Assembly (NCBI RefSeq): GCF_900007165.1
Contig: NZ_CYGY02000014.1
Coordinates: forward strand, 1-64,000
DNA from: Paraburkholderia piptadeniae
GTDB lineage: Bacteria > Pseudomonadota > Gammaproteobacteria > Burkholderiales > Burkholderiaceae
Reading direction: 5' to 3'
DNA length: 64,000 nucleotides
In this document: positions 1 through 8,114 of the stretch, in pieces
Layout of the letters: each line of letters starts with the position of its first letter
Numbering within the stretch: the first letter of the stretch is position 1
Notes under the pieces: generated by a model
What the model saw: only the letters and a program-made list of their open reading frames with translations
Database searches by the model: none
What the model was told of the DNA's origin: nothing
Program-made: the position numbers and the translations under genes

Positions 1-164
1 TGAACCGGGTCAACCTCAAGCCCCGCCGCAGGGCAGCCCGAACTTGTGCGCTCCGTCGTCACACCGAAGGTGACAGAGTGAGACAAGCCGCGTGGAACCA
101 GCGCATCGAAGCCGCCGATTTGCACAGTTGCTATTGAGTCGTCCTCGATGGAACCGCCCGACAT
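1..164 (-). CDS. possible partial ORF running off the left edge
   Basis: An open frame starts at an ATG complementary to 162-164 and stays open for 54 codons to the window edge. The translation begins MSGGSIEDDSIATVQIGG. It would be the next gene of the minus-strand operon, 40 bases after the doubled CoxG gene ends. No clear Shine-Dalgarno sequence precedes the ATG and no family was recognised, so this may be chance. Confidence 0.3.
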   Translation of the reverse strand, partial: MSGGSIEDDSIATVQIGGFDALVPRGLSHSVTFGVTTERTSSGCPAAGLEVDPV

Positions 165-204
165 TGAGCCGGCGGCCCGACAAGACTGCGTGCTTTCCCG
201 CGAA

Positions 205-1473
205 CTAAGCGGTGCACGTGTGCAATAGGTGCAAGATCGTCAGCGGCCATGAGCAATGTACTCGTAGAGCAAAGGCAGTCACGGCCGCGGCCGCGCTAAC
301 CCCCAACACTGTCCACAACCCTCGCTTTGCCCACGATCGGCGCTTACCGCGACCCGCACCCGCTGCCATCCGGGCAATCGATGCGTGAAACCGCGCATCT
401 AGCGCCGAAAAAAATTGATTGCCGATCTGCGAACCGATGAACTCGAGTACCCGCGATCCAGCCTTGCCAACGAAACCGCCTATCTGTGCCTGGAGGTCGT
501 AGCACACGCGTGTCTGCCTTCCCTCCTCAATTAGCGAGACCTTGCACAATCCCGTTGACCCCCGCTCTCCGACAAACGACACCATAAAGCTCATCGGCAC
601 GTGGACGTTATGCACTCGAAGGTTGCTCCTGAATCGCGGACCCAACGGCCCCATCGGCGCCAGAACTTGCGCCTGCCTATCCGGCCGCATCTGATCCAGC
701 GACTGGATTCCTGGAATGCACGCCTTGAGCACCTCGTGATTAGCCAGTGCGTTGAAGGTTGCCAATATCGGTGCCGCAACCAGTCTTTCTCCGATAAGCT
801 TGATCGACGTACCAGCATCGACATTACTCAGTTTCGCTGGAGCCTCCACGGTTCCCGGGAGCATGTGTGGCTCATTCGCTCCCACTTCGGTCGGTTTCGG
901 CTGCGATCTCAACTTTGCAACCGACGGCAAGCTCCGACTGTGCTTCGGTGCAGTAGTAGCGACAAGGCGTGATATCGTCGGCACGTCGGTGTCGCTTTGG
1001 ATGGCGACGTCAGGAGTGGCGGATTCGGCCGTGGCCGGCCCCAACCGGGCTTCAAACGCCGAGAAGAAGTCCTCCGTAATCTTCGACGCGGCAGCATTGA
1101 TCAAGCGGGAACCGACCTGAGCCAAGCGACCTCCCACCTGAACTCGAGACGTGTAACTCAGCAACGTCTGACTCCCTTGTTCAGTCAGCGAAACGTCTGC
1201 CGACCCTTTGCCAAAGCCGGCGATCCCGCCCTGCCCTTCGAAGGACAACATGTAGCTGCGCGGCGCCTGCACGTTGCTCATTGTCACCGTTCCCTTGAAG
1301 CGTGCAGCGACCGGCCCGACCCGCGCCGCCAGTACGGCCATCAGCGTGTCCGGCTGCACCAGTTCCAGCGACTCGCATCCCGCAATGCACGACTTGAGCA
1401 CCTCAGGGTCGTTCAAGGCCTCCCACGTGGCGGCAATCGGCGCGGGAATCAGTCTTTCTCCAACGAATTTCAT
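205..1473 (-). CDS. doubled CoxG-like SRPBCC protein with C-terminal membrane segment
   Basis: This 422-residue protein has two copies of the CoxG/SRPBCC fold, residues about 1-145 and 224-367, joined by a Pro/Thr-rich linker. Each copy opens with a KxxGERLxxAPI motif, and each has an FFSAxxARxxA-type end. The basic patch GKRRSWAKR and a hydrophobic helix at about 386-405 suggest membrane anchoring. CoxG of CO dehydrogenase clusters is usually one such domain with a membrane tail, so this is an internal duplication. The second copy has lost the glycine-rich segment (GFGKGSAD in copy one, GLC in copy two). The start overlaps the stop of the 77-residue gene (ATGA), so the two are probably translationally coupled. 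The likely role is recruiting or maturing the molybdenum hydroxylase at the membrane, by analogy with CoxG. Confidence 0.85.
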   Translation of the reverse strand: MKFVGERLIPAPIAATWEALNDPEVLKSCIAGCESLELVQPDTLMAVLAARVGPVAARFKGTVTMSNVQAPRSYMLSFEGQGGIAGFGKGSADVSLTEQGSQTLLSYTSRVQVGGRLAQVGSRLINAAASKITEDFFSAFEARLGPATAESATPDVAIQSDTDVPTISRLVATTAPKHSRSLPSVAKLRSQPKPTEVGANEPHMLPGTVEAPAKLSNVDAGTSIKLIGERLVAAPILATFNALANHEVLKACIPGIQSLDQMRPDRQAQVLAPMGPLGPRFRSNLRVHNVHVPMSFMVSFVGERGSTGLCKVSLIEEGRQTRVCYDLQAQIGGFVGKAGSRVLEFIGSQIGNQFFSALDARFHASIARMAAGAGRGKRRSWAKRGLWTVLGVSAAAAVTAFALRVHCSWPLTILHLLHTCTA

Positions 1474-1703
1474 TCAATCTCTCCGGCATGTTTCCGTTCG
1501 GTCAGGCCCGCGACTTCGCCACGGATATCACTTCCTAAAAAATGCATTGCGTCGCCAGGCTCGGCATCTAGGGCCGACACGGCAGCGCAGCCCGGCGAAA
1601 TGAGATTCAACGCAAGTTCGCGCAACAAGTGTTCAATAAGCGCGCCCGGATTATTCGCGCCAAGGCGCAACAGGTCGAGCAAGTCACCAGCTAATTGACT
1701 CAT
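1470..1703 (-). CDS. 77-residue protein of unknown function in the hydroxylase operon
   Basis: A small acidic protein beginning MSQLAGDLLDLLRLGANNPG. A good Shine-Dalgarno sequence (AGAGGTG, four bases from the ATG) precedes it, 19 bases separate it from the FAD-subunit gene, and its stop overlaps the CoxG start by four bases. That spacing argues that it is translated. I recognise no family. The position suggests an accessory role for the hydroxylase, which is inference only. Confidence 0.6.
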   Translation of the reverse strand: MSQLAGDLLDLLRLGANNPGALIEHLLRELALNLISPGCAAVSALDAEPGDAMHFLGSDIRGEVAGLTERKHAGEIE

Positions 1704-1722
1704 GGCGCACCTCTAACGTGAA

Positions 1723-2589
1723 TCAATGAGATCCGTCCGTCGCCATCGCATCAGCGAGCGCGCGCCGAAGCATCGTTCGACCGAGTTGGATGCGGTACTC
1801 GGCATCAGCGAAGCGGTCCTCCAACGGGGTGACCCCATGGAATGCCAGGTCCAGCAAATGCTCCGTCTGCGCCAGTTGGCCGGTGTACCCTTCCAGCGCC
1901 GCTTCGGCGCGGTTCGCGCGGTAGGCGTGGTCGGCAAGGCCTGTCACCGCAATTCGCCCGCCAGTGCATTGACCGGCCTGAAGAGCGAGCACAACGGCCA
2001 CGCCGACGACGGCGTAGCCCGAGGCCGGATGGCGGAACTTGCGATAGGCCACGCGCCGACCCGGCAACACCGGAACACGCACGTGTACGATGATCTCGTC
2101 GGTCTCCAAAGCTGTCTCGAAGAGTCCCTTGAAGAACGAATCCGCAGCGATCGAACGCGCGCCCTTCGCTCCCACGACGTCGAGGTTCGCTTCGAGGGCC
2201 AGCATCGCAGCCGGCCAATCTGCCGAAGGGTCTGCGTGCGCTAACGAGCCACCCAGGGTGCCGCGATTGCGCACCGTCGGGTCTGCGATCTGGTGGCCGA
2301 CCGTTGCAAACATCGGCAACACTCTGTTCAGCTCGACGTGGTGTTCAAGCTCGGCATGCGTGGTCGCAGCGCCAATGACGACCTCGTTCCCGTCGATGGT
2401 GATGCCCCGAAGGTCGGCTAGTTCACTCACGTCGATCAGCGTGCCTGGACTCGCCAGGCGCAGCTTCATCATCGGGAGCAGCGAATGACCTCCGCTCAGC
2501 AACTTCGCCTCCTCGCCTCCGCCGACAAGTAGACGAATAGCCTCTGACAAGCTGTCGGGCCGTACATACTCGAATGCACGCGGAATCAT
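1723..2589 (-). CDS. molybdenum hydroxylase FAD subunit (CoxM-like)
   Basis: The 288-residue medium subunit of a xanthine-oxidase-family enzyme. It would pass electrons from the iron-sulfur subunit to FAD and on to an acceptor. The FAD-binding motifs are visible: GGHSLLP near residues 33-39 and TLGGSLAHADP near 111-121. The CO_deh_flav_C-type domain follows. The ATG at 2589 is chosen because AGGAG lies just upstream and because it overlaps the large-subunit stop by four bases; a longer frame extends to 2634 without support. It is part of the FahA-CoxS-CoxL-CoxM-CoxG operon. Confidence 0.92.
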   Translation of the reverse strand: MIPRAFEYVRPDSLSEAIRLLVGGGEEAKLLSGGHSLLPMMKLRLASPGTLIDVSELADLRGITIDGNEVVIGAATTHAELEHHVELNRVLPMFATVGHQIADPTVRNRGTLGGSLAHADPSADWPAAMLALEANLDVVGAKGARSIAADSFFKGLFETALETDEIIVHVRVPVLPGRRVAYRKFRHPASGYAVVGVAVVLALQAGQCTGGRIAVTGLADHAYRANRAEAALEGYTGQLAQTEHLLDLAFHGVTPLEDRFADAEYRIQLGRTMLRRALADAMATDGSH

Positions 2590-4973
2590 GCTGGGCTCCT
2601 TTTGTCGACTCGTGCAGCACTGATAGCGCGCCACACTTTGGGCGGCGTCAACGGCATGTCGATATGGGTGATGCCAAAACTGCTAAGCGCATCGCAAACG
2701 GCCCCAACGATCACCGGGGGCGCGCCGACACAGCCGGCTTCGCCGATGCCCTTGGCGCCAAGCGGATTTATCGGAGTAGGCGTCACCTGGAAGCTCGTAC
2801 GCACGCGTGGGATTTGTTCGCTCTTCGGCACAGCGTAATCAAGCAGCGAACCAGTGAGAAGTTGCCCGCTTTCATCGTATTCGGCGCCTTCATACAAGGC
2901 CTGGCCGATTCCCTGAGCGACTCCGCCGTGAACTTGCCCGTCGACAAGCATGGGGTTGATGACATTTCCGATGTCGTCGACTGCGACATAATCGAGAACG
3001 CTCACCAACCCTGTTTCGATGTCCACCTCGACAACGGCGGCGTGACTGCCGAACGTTGTAACGCCATCTTCCGGTTGAAAGAACACCGTTTCTTCCAGCC
3101 CGGGCTCCATGCCAAGCGGCAGTTCGGAGCTCACGTATGCCATCCGCGCGACCTCGCCGAAGCTGACCCGCCGCTCGGATTGCCCGCTCAGGAAGAAGGT
3201 TCCCGAGGCGTGACTCACCTCTTCGGGGGTCGCCTCCAGCATCTCCGCCGCGATTGCGGTCGCCTTGGTCAGCACTTTTTTGGCCGCCATATGCGCGGCC
3301 GAGCCGCCAACCGGCATGGACCTCGAGTTGAACGTGCCATGCCCAGCCGGGACTCTGTCCGTGTCGCCGAAAACGACGTCGATGTGGTCCATGGGCAACT
3401 GCAGAGCATCACCGACGATCTGTGCGTAGACAGTGGCGTGCCCGTGTCCTTGTGGCATGGAACCCGTGAAAAGCGTCACCTTCCCATCGGAATGGACGCG
3501 CAACAGCGCGCTTTCCCATCCACCACGGTCAAATCCGACCCACCTGAGCGGAACTGAATTGCCGACGCCCACCATTTCCAGGTAGCAAGTCACGGCGATG
3601 CCGACATAGCGCCCCTGCGCCCGCAACGCGACCTGTCGCTCGCGCCATTGGTTGTAGCCAATTGCCTCCACCGCAGCCTCGAGGCAGCCCTCGTAATTGC
3701 CGGTGTCCCAGGTAAAGACCGGGCTCTCGTAAGGATGGTAGGGAAACTGATGTTTTCGAATCAGGTTGATCCGGCGCAGTTCGACCGGATCCATACGCAG
3801 CTCGGCAGCGACTGCGTCCATCGTTCTTTCGATGAGATACGTGGCTTCCGGCCGACCAGCGCCTCGGTAGGCATCCACCGGTGTCGTGTTGGTCGTCACG
3901 AGCCGCATCTCCCCATCGAGCGCGGGGATGTCATAGTTGCCGCAGGCGAACGAAACCGTATTGATGGTCGGGATGCCGGTCGCCATGTTGGAGAGATACG
4001 CACCCAAGTTGGCCAACGAGCGCATCTTGATGCCGAGCACACGGCCATCCTTTCTCACCGCTGCTTCCACGTACTCGATATGTGCGCGACCGTGCGTGGT
4101 GGCGGTATGTGCCTCGCTGCGCGTCTCGGTCCAGCCCACGGGTCGCCCGAAGTGTCTCGCAGCGAATGCAACGAGGATCTCCTCTGCGTAGAGGTGCATC
4201 TTGGAACCGAACCCGCCACCAATGTCGGGGGCAATCAGATGAATCTTGTGTTCGGGCCAGCCCAGGGTTTCGGCCAACCAGCGCCTGGACATGTGGGGAA
4301 CCTGTGTCGGCAGGTAGATGGTGAGCCTGTCGTCGTTCTCGTCAAATACCGCGCGCACCGCGCGAGGCTCGATGGGACTCGGAATCAACCGGTTGTTGAC
4401 CAGCCGCACCTTGATCAGGCGATCGGCCTGCTCCGCTGCTGCCCCGTAGTCACCGCCGCCGCCGCGGTATATCCCGATGAGGTTGCCGGGCACGTTGTCA
4501 TGCAATTGCGGTGCGCCTTCCCGCAGGGCAGCCTCCTCATCGACAACCGCCGACAGTACTTCGTAGTCGACAATGATAGCTTCGAGTGCATCCGCCGCTT
4601 GCTGGCGAGTATGGGCCACCACAAGCGCGACCGCTTCGCCGACATAGCGCACATGTCCATCGGCCAGTGGTGGATGAGGGGGCACTTTTGCGCCGCTCAC
4701 GACCCAGTTGGGACGGATGTCGCCGACCTTGCCGCGCAGGTCTTCGTAGGTCAGGATGCCCACCACCCCTTCCATGGCCAATGCCGCCGATGTATCGATG
4801 GATTCGATCAGTGCGTGACCATGGGGCGAGCGCAGTACCATGGCGCAGGTCAGCCCCTCGATCGCGATGTCATCGGTGTACCGCCCACGGCCAGTTAGCA
4901 GGCGCGGGTCTTCTCGCCGGGTGATGGATTGCCCAACGAGGCGCGAAGACGCTGCGTGATCGGGCATGCTCAT
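2586..4973 (-). CDS. molybdenum hydroxylase large subunit (form II CoxL-like)
   Basis: A 795-residue molybdopterin-cytosine-dinucleotide subunit of the CO dehydrogenase / xanthine oxidase family. Visible motifs are GGGFGSK at 252-258, AYRGAGR at 368-374 and GIGEAGC at 742-748, the last holding the catalytic Glu at 745. True CO dehydrogenases (form I) carry an AYxCSFR active-site loop. The AYRGAGR loop marks form II, whose substrates are mostly unknown and which often hydroxylate N-heterocycles or aldehydes. The start overlaps the stop of the iron-sulfur subunit by one base. With fahA and CoA-pathway genes in the same operon, the substrate is probably an organic ring or aldehyde rather than CO. 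Confidence 0.95.
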   Translation of the reverse strand: MSMPDHAASSRLVGQSITRREDPRLLTGRGRYTDDIAIEGLTCAMVLRSPHGHALIESIDTSAALAMEGVVGILTYEDLRGKVGDIRPNWVVSGAKVPPHPPLADGHVRYVGEAVALVVAHTRQQAADALEAIIVDYEVLSAVVDEEAALREGAPQLHDNVPGNLIGIYRGGGGDYGAAAEQADRLIKVRLVNNRLIPSPIEPRAVRAVFDENDDRLTIYLPTQVPHMSRRWLAETLGWPEHKIHLIAPDIGGGFGSKMHLYAEEILVAFAARHFGRPVGWTETRSEAHTATTHGRAHIEYVEAAVRKDGRVLGIKMRSLANLGAYLSNMATGIPTINTVSFACGNYDIPALDGEMRLVTTNTTPVDAYRGAGRPEATYLIERTMDAVAAELRMDPVELRRINLIRKHQFPYHPYESPVFTWDTGNYEGCLEAAVEAIGYNQWRERQVALRAQGRYVGIAVTCYLEMVGVGNSVPLRWVGFDRGGWESALLRVHSDGKVTLFTGSMPQGHGHATVYAQIVGDALQLPMDHIDVVFGDTDRVPAGHGTFNSRSMPVGGSAAHMAAKKVLTKATAIAAEMLEATPEEVSHASGTFFLSGQSERRVSFGEVARMAYVSSELPLGMEPGLEETVFFQPEDGVTTFGSHAAVVEVDIETGLVSVLDYVAVDDIGNVINPMLVDGQVHGGVAQGIGQALYEGAEYDESGQLLTGSLLDYAVPKSEQIPRVRTSFQVTPTPINPLGAKGIGEAGCVGAPPVIVGAVCDALSSFGITHIDMPLTPPKVWRAISAARVDKRSPA

Positions 4974-5488
4974 TACGCGTTCTCCTTCGGTTTGCTGGCG
5001 TCGTTGGTCGTCTGATTTGCACGGCTTGCAGCTAGCAGGACCGCATCCACGATGTTCTTATACCCGGTGCAGCGGCACAGATTGCCGTGCAAAGCTTCGC
5101 GTACTTGCGCTTCGTTCGGGTTTGCGACCCGATCCAGCAGCGCCTGCGCGGCGAAGATCATGCCTGGTGTGCAGAAGCCGCATTGCAGACCATGCATTTC
5201 CGTGAAGGCCTGCTGTAGCGGTGTCATGTTCTTCGGCGTGCCCAGACCTTCAATGGTCGTTACGCTGTGCGTCTGCGTCTGCGCCTGCACCGCCAGGACC
5301 GTGCATGACTTGACCGTCTTCCCGTCCATCCGCACGGTGCAGGCGCCGCATTGCGACGTGTCGCACCCAATGTGGGTTCCAGTCATGCCTGCGTGGTCTC
5401 GCAGGAAATGCACGAGTAGTTCCCGCGGTTCGATGACTGCGCTCACCGGGGCTCCGTTGACCGTGATGGTGATGTGTTGTCGCGTCAT
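4973..5488 (-). CDS. molybdenum hydroxylase [2Fe-2S] subunit (CoxS-like)
   Basis: A 171-residue two-cluster ferredoxin-like subunit. The plant-type cluster is bound by C42, C47, C50 and C62 (GCDTSQCGAC). The second cluster is bound by C103, C106, C138 and C140 (QCGFC and CRCTGY). Length and order match the small subunit of CODH/xanthine-oxidase enzymes. The start at 5488 has a strong AAGGAGGGG ribosome site. A longer open frame reaches 5569 but overlaps fahA heavily. The stop of fahA overlaps this ATG by four bases, which places fumarylacetoacetase in the same transcript. Confidence 0.95.
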   Translation of the reverse strand: MTRQHITITVNGAPVSAVIEPRELLVHFLRDHAGMTGTHIGCDTSQCGACTVRMDGKTVKSCTVLAVQAQTQTHSVTTIEGLGTPKNMTPLQQAFTEMHGLQCGFCTPGMIFAAQALLDRVANPNEAQVREALHGNLCRCTGYKNIVDAVLLAASRANQTTNDASKPKENA

Positions 5489-6807
5489 CTCCCCTCCTTG
5501 ATCTGACCCATGCATTCGCCGAATCCGATGGACTGGTAGCCGTCCCGGCGGCAGACGCCGCGCAGCCATACGACGTCGCCGTCTTCCAGGAAGGGACGTG
5601 TTTCTCCCGACGGCAGGCGCAAGGGTTCTTTACCTAACGTGGTGAGTTCCACCATGCATCCGCTGTTCTCACGTTCCACACCGGAGACCGTTCCACTGGA
5701 CAGCAAATCCCCCGTTCGCAAGTTGCATCCGTTGCTGGCGTGATGCGTGAGCATCTGCGTAAGCGTCCAGTACTGCTCGCTGAACTGCGGGCTCGTCAGG
5801 ACCACAGGCTCCAGACCTTGTTCCCGCATGACGGCTGTCTGCAGAAGAACCTCAAGTGAGATTGAGATGGCTCCTACTGCCGCATGCTTCGCCGAGGTGA
5901 GGACCGGTGGCAAAGGCGGATCCTCTGGGGTCCGAGCGGGCGCGGCCACCCGGAACGGTGCCAGCGCCTCCAGCGTGACCAACCACGGCGAGACAGTGGT
6001 CATGAAACTCTTGGCGAGGAACGGCCCTAAAGGGTAGCTTTCCCAACCCTGGATATCGCGCGCCGACCAGTCATTCACCAGACAGAGCCCGAACATGTGG
6101 TCCTCGGCCTCATCGATCGGAACTGTCGATCCCAGCGCGTTGCCCTTCCCGATCAGGCAACCCACTTCGAGCTCGAAGTCAAGCGCCTGCGTGGGCAGGT
6201 ATTCCTGCGCTGCAACCGCTGCGGCGGAAGAAGGCGTCGCCTGCCCGCGAGGCCGTATGCACGGCACCCCGCTTTGGACCACGCTGGACGCACGCCCGTG
6301 ATAGCCGATGGGCATATGTCTGAAGTTCGCTGCCACCGGCATATCGGGTCGCGACAACTCTCCGGTGCGACGCGCATGGTGGATCGATGTGAAAAAATCC
6401 GTGAAGTCGCCGATGTGCGCCGGCACCTGCATTCGCAACTCGCGCATGGGCAGCAGACACGTCAAAGCCAGGGCCTCGTGTCCACTACCCTCCTGCAACA
6501 GTCCGAACACGGCGTGGCGTAGTGCACGGGTTGCCCGGCGGCCGTGCGTCATCAGCGCATTGAGCGCGGACATATGCAGCTCGGCTTTGAACTCCGCCAA
6601 CTCAGGCAGCAAACCTTTGTCCAAGGCGGCGGCGATGTCGAGAACTTGATCGCCGATCGCCACTCCGATCCGGCCTTTCGGCGACTGGCCGTGCTCGAAG
6701 ACGCCGAGCGGCAAATTCTGGATCGGAAATTCTGTATTTGGTGAATTGGCGCTCTGCACCCAACTGCGTGCACGCGGGTTGTGAGTATGGTCGATCGCTT
6801 CGCTCAT
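5485..6807 (-). CDS. fahA: fumarylacetoacetase
   Basis: A 440-residue two-domain fumarylacetoacetase, which splits fumarylacetoacetate-type diketones into fumarate and acetoacetate. An N-terminal FAH domain is followed by the catalytic domain. Conserved residues include DFTDFF at 134-139 (canonical DFTDFYSS), His143/His144, Glu212/Glu214 in FELEV, NDWSARD at 245-251 and a GTVSGVERENSG segment. Metal ligands and the catalytic His look intact. No homogentisate dioxygenase is in the window, and the gene is fused into the hydroxylase operon, so it may act on an analogue of fumarylacetoacetate. It lies 18 bases after the CoA-transferase gene. Confidence 0.93.
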   Translation of the reverse strand: MSEAIDHTHNPRARSWVQSANSPNTEFPIQNLPLGVFEHGQSPKGRIGVAIGDQVLDIAAALDKGLLPELAEFKAELHMSALNALMTHGRRATRALRHAVFGLLQEGSGHEALALTCLLPMRELRMQVPAHIGDFTDFFTSIHHARRTGELSRPDMPVAANFRHMPIGYHGRASSVVQSGVPCIRPRGQATPSSAAAVAAQEYLPTQALDFELEVGCLIGKGNALGSTVPIDEAEDHMFGLCLVNDWSARDIQGWESYPLGPFLAKSFMTTVSPWLVTLEALAPFRVAAPARTPEDPPLPPVLTSAKHAAVGAISISLEVLLQTAVMREQGLEPVVLTSPQFSEQYWTLTQMLTHHASNGCNLRTGDLLSSGTVSGVERENSGCMVELTTLGKEPLRLPSGETRPFLEDGDVVWLRGVCRRDGYQSIGFGECMGQIKEGR

Positions 6808-6825
6808 GATGACACCTATTGCTCG

Positions 6826-8112
6826 CTATGCAGTGACTGAGCCAGCATCTGCTTCGGCTGCCGGCGGCGCATCCGACGCCGAACTCACCAGGGGCGGACT
6901 CTGACGCGGGTGCTCGACCAGCGCTTGCGCCTCAATCAAGGCGCTGATCTCCGACGCGCTCATGCCGAGTTCAGCGAACACCTCGGCGTTATGCTCGCCC
7001 CGGAATGCGGGAGCGGACGGTGCATCCAGCGTGTCTTCGGAGAACCGCCACGGACGTCCGTGCAACTGATAGGTGCCGCCGAACCTGTCAGGCACTTCCA
7101 GCACGGCGCCCCAGTACTCGGCCCATTCCGTCTGCGCCACTTCTTGCATGGTGCGAATCTGCCCAATCGCGACCTTGGCCTCGTCGAGTTGGGCGTCGAG
7201 TGCTGCCATGTCGCGAAACGTCAGCATCCACGTCTGGACAATCGCATGAAGGGCGTCGATGTTCTGAGCGCGAAGTGCTGCCGTGGCAAAACGCGGATCG
7301 CTTGCCAGATCAGGACGCCGCATGGCACCCAGATATGCCGGGAAGGTCAGGCTACCCACCAGGCTTGCAGGTGTGAGAAGGCGCTCGCCGTGAGGGCCAA
7401 CGAAAAACGATCCATCAGCGGCACCAATGATGGCGGGTTCCGCGCCCGTATCGACTCCGGCAATGTCCACATGCGCGCGCTCGTTAATCGCCATAATGAC
7501 GGCGGCCATAGCAACGTCGATGTACTGGCCGCGGCCGGTGGTCTGGCGCCGGTGCACCGCTGCCAGCACGGCAACCGCAGCTTCCAGGCCGGCATAAACG
7601 TCAGCATGCGACAACGGATCGGATCGGAGCTTGGAAAGCGCGCCGCCGTAATGACGCAGCGTGTTGTGGGTGAACCCGGCCTCCGCCTGAACCGTGGGTG
7701 CATAGGCCATGCGCGAAGCCCAAGGCCCCCCTTGACCATAGCCCGAGATCGACACGTAGATCAGCCTCGGGTTGATCTTCGAAAGTTCCTCGTAGTCAAG
7801 TCCGAAGAACTTGAGTGTGCCGGCGCGGAAATTCTCCACGAAGATGTCCGCATCCTTGCAGAGCTTCAGGACCAGTTCCCGCGCGCCGGCCACATTCAGA
7901 TCGATGCTGACATTGCGCTTGCCAACATTCTGCTGCGCGTAATAGCCCGACATGCCATCCGTATTGGGAAAGGCAAAGCGAGAGACATCCGGCCGCGGCG
8001 GTTCGACCTTGATCACCTCCGCACCCAGGTCCGCCAGCGTGCGAGCACACAGCGGACCCGCCAACACTCGAGAAAGATCAACGACCTTCAGGCCTTGCAG
8101 TGGTCCAGCCAT
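6826..8112 (-). CDS. CaiB/BaiF-family CoA-transferase, catalytic Asp absent
   Basis: A 428-residue type III CoA-transferase-like protein with the family opening (GLKVVDLSRVLAGPLCARTLADLGAE) and the ENFRAGTL segment near 93-100. At the position where the family carries the acyl-accepting Asp (AGYD in the glutarate enzyme elsewhere in this window), it reads MAYA, with Ala138. Either it belongs to a subfamily using another residue, or it is not a standard transferase. ATG 8112 is chosen because AGGGGG lies eight bases upstream; an in-frame GTG at 8121 is possible. It starts two bases past the stop of the enoyl-CoA hydratase gene, so the pair is co-translated. Confidence 0.88.
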   Translation of the reverse strand: MAGPLQGLKVVDLSRVLAGPLCARTLADLGAEVIKVEPPRPDVSRFAFPNTDGMSGYYAQQNVGKRNVSIDLNVAGARELVLKLCKDADIFVENFRAGTLKFFGLDYEELSKINPRLIYVSISGYGQGGPWASRMAYAPTVQAEAGFTHNTLRHYGGALSKLRSDPLSHADVYAGLEAAVAVLAAVHRRQTTGRGQYIDVAMAAVIMAINERAHVDIAGVDTGAEPAIIGAADGSFFVGPHGERLLTPASLVGSLTFPAYLGAMRRPDLASDPRFATAALRAQNIDALHAIVQTWMLTFRDMAALDAQLDEAKVAIGQIRTMQEVAQTEWAEYWGAVLEVPDRFGGTYQLHGRPWRFSEDTLDAPSAPAFRGEHNAEVFAELGMSASEISALIEAQALVEHPRQSPPLVSSASDAPPAAEADAGSVTA

Positions 8113-8114
8113 GA

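Noticed and set aside
3648..4898. 416-codon plus-strand frame
   Set aside because: Antisense to the CoxL-like gene, whose motifs are intact on the minus strand.
2586..4973. true aerobic CO dehydrogenase
   Set aside because: The active-site loop is AYRGAGR, not the AYxCSFR of form I, and no further CODH maturation genes beyond the CoxG-like protein are present.
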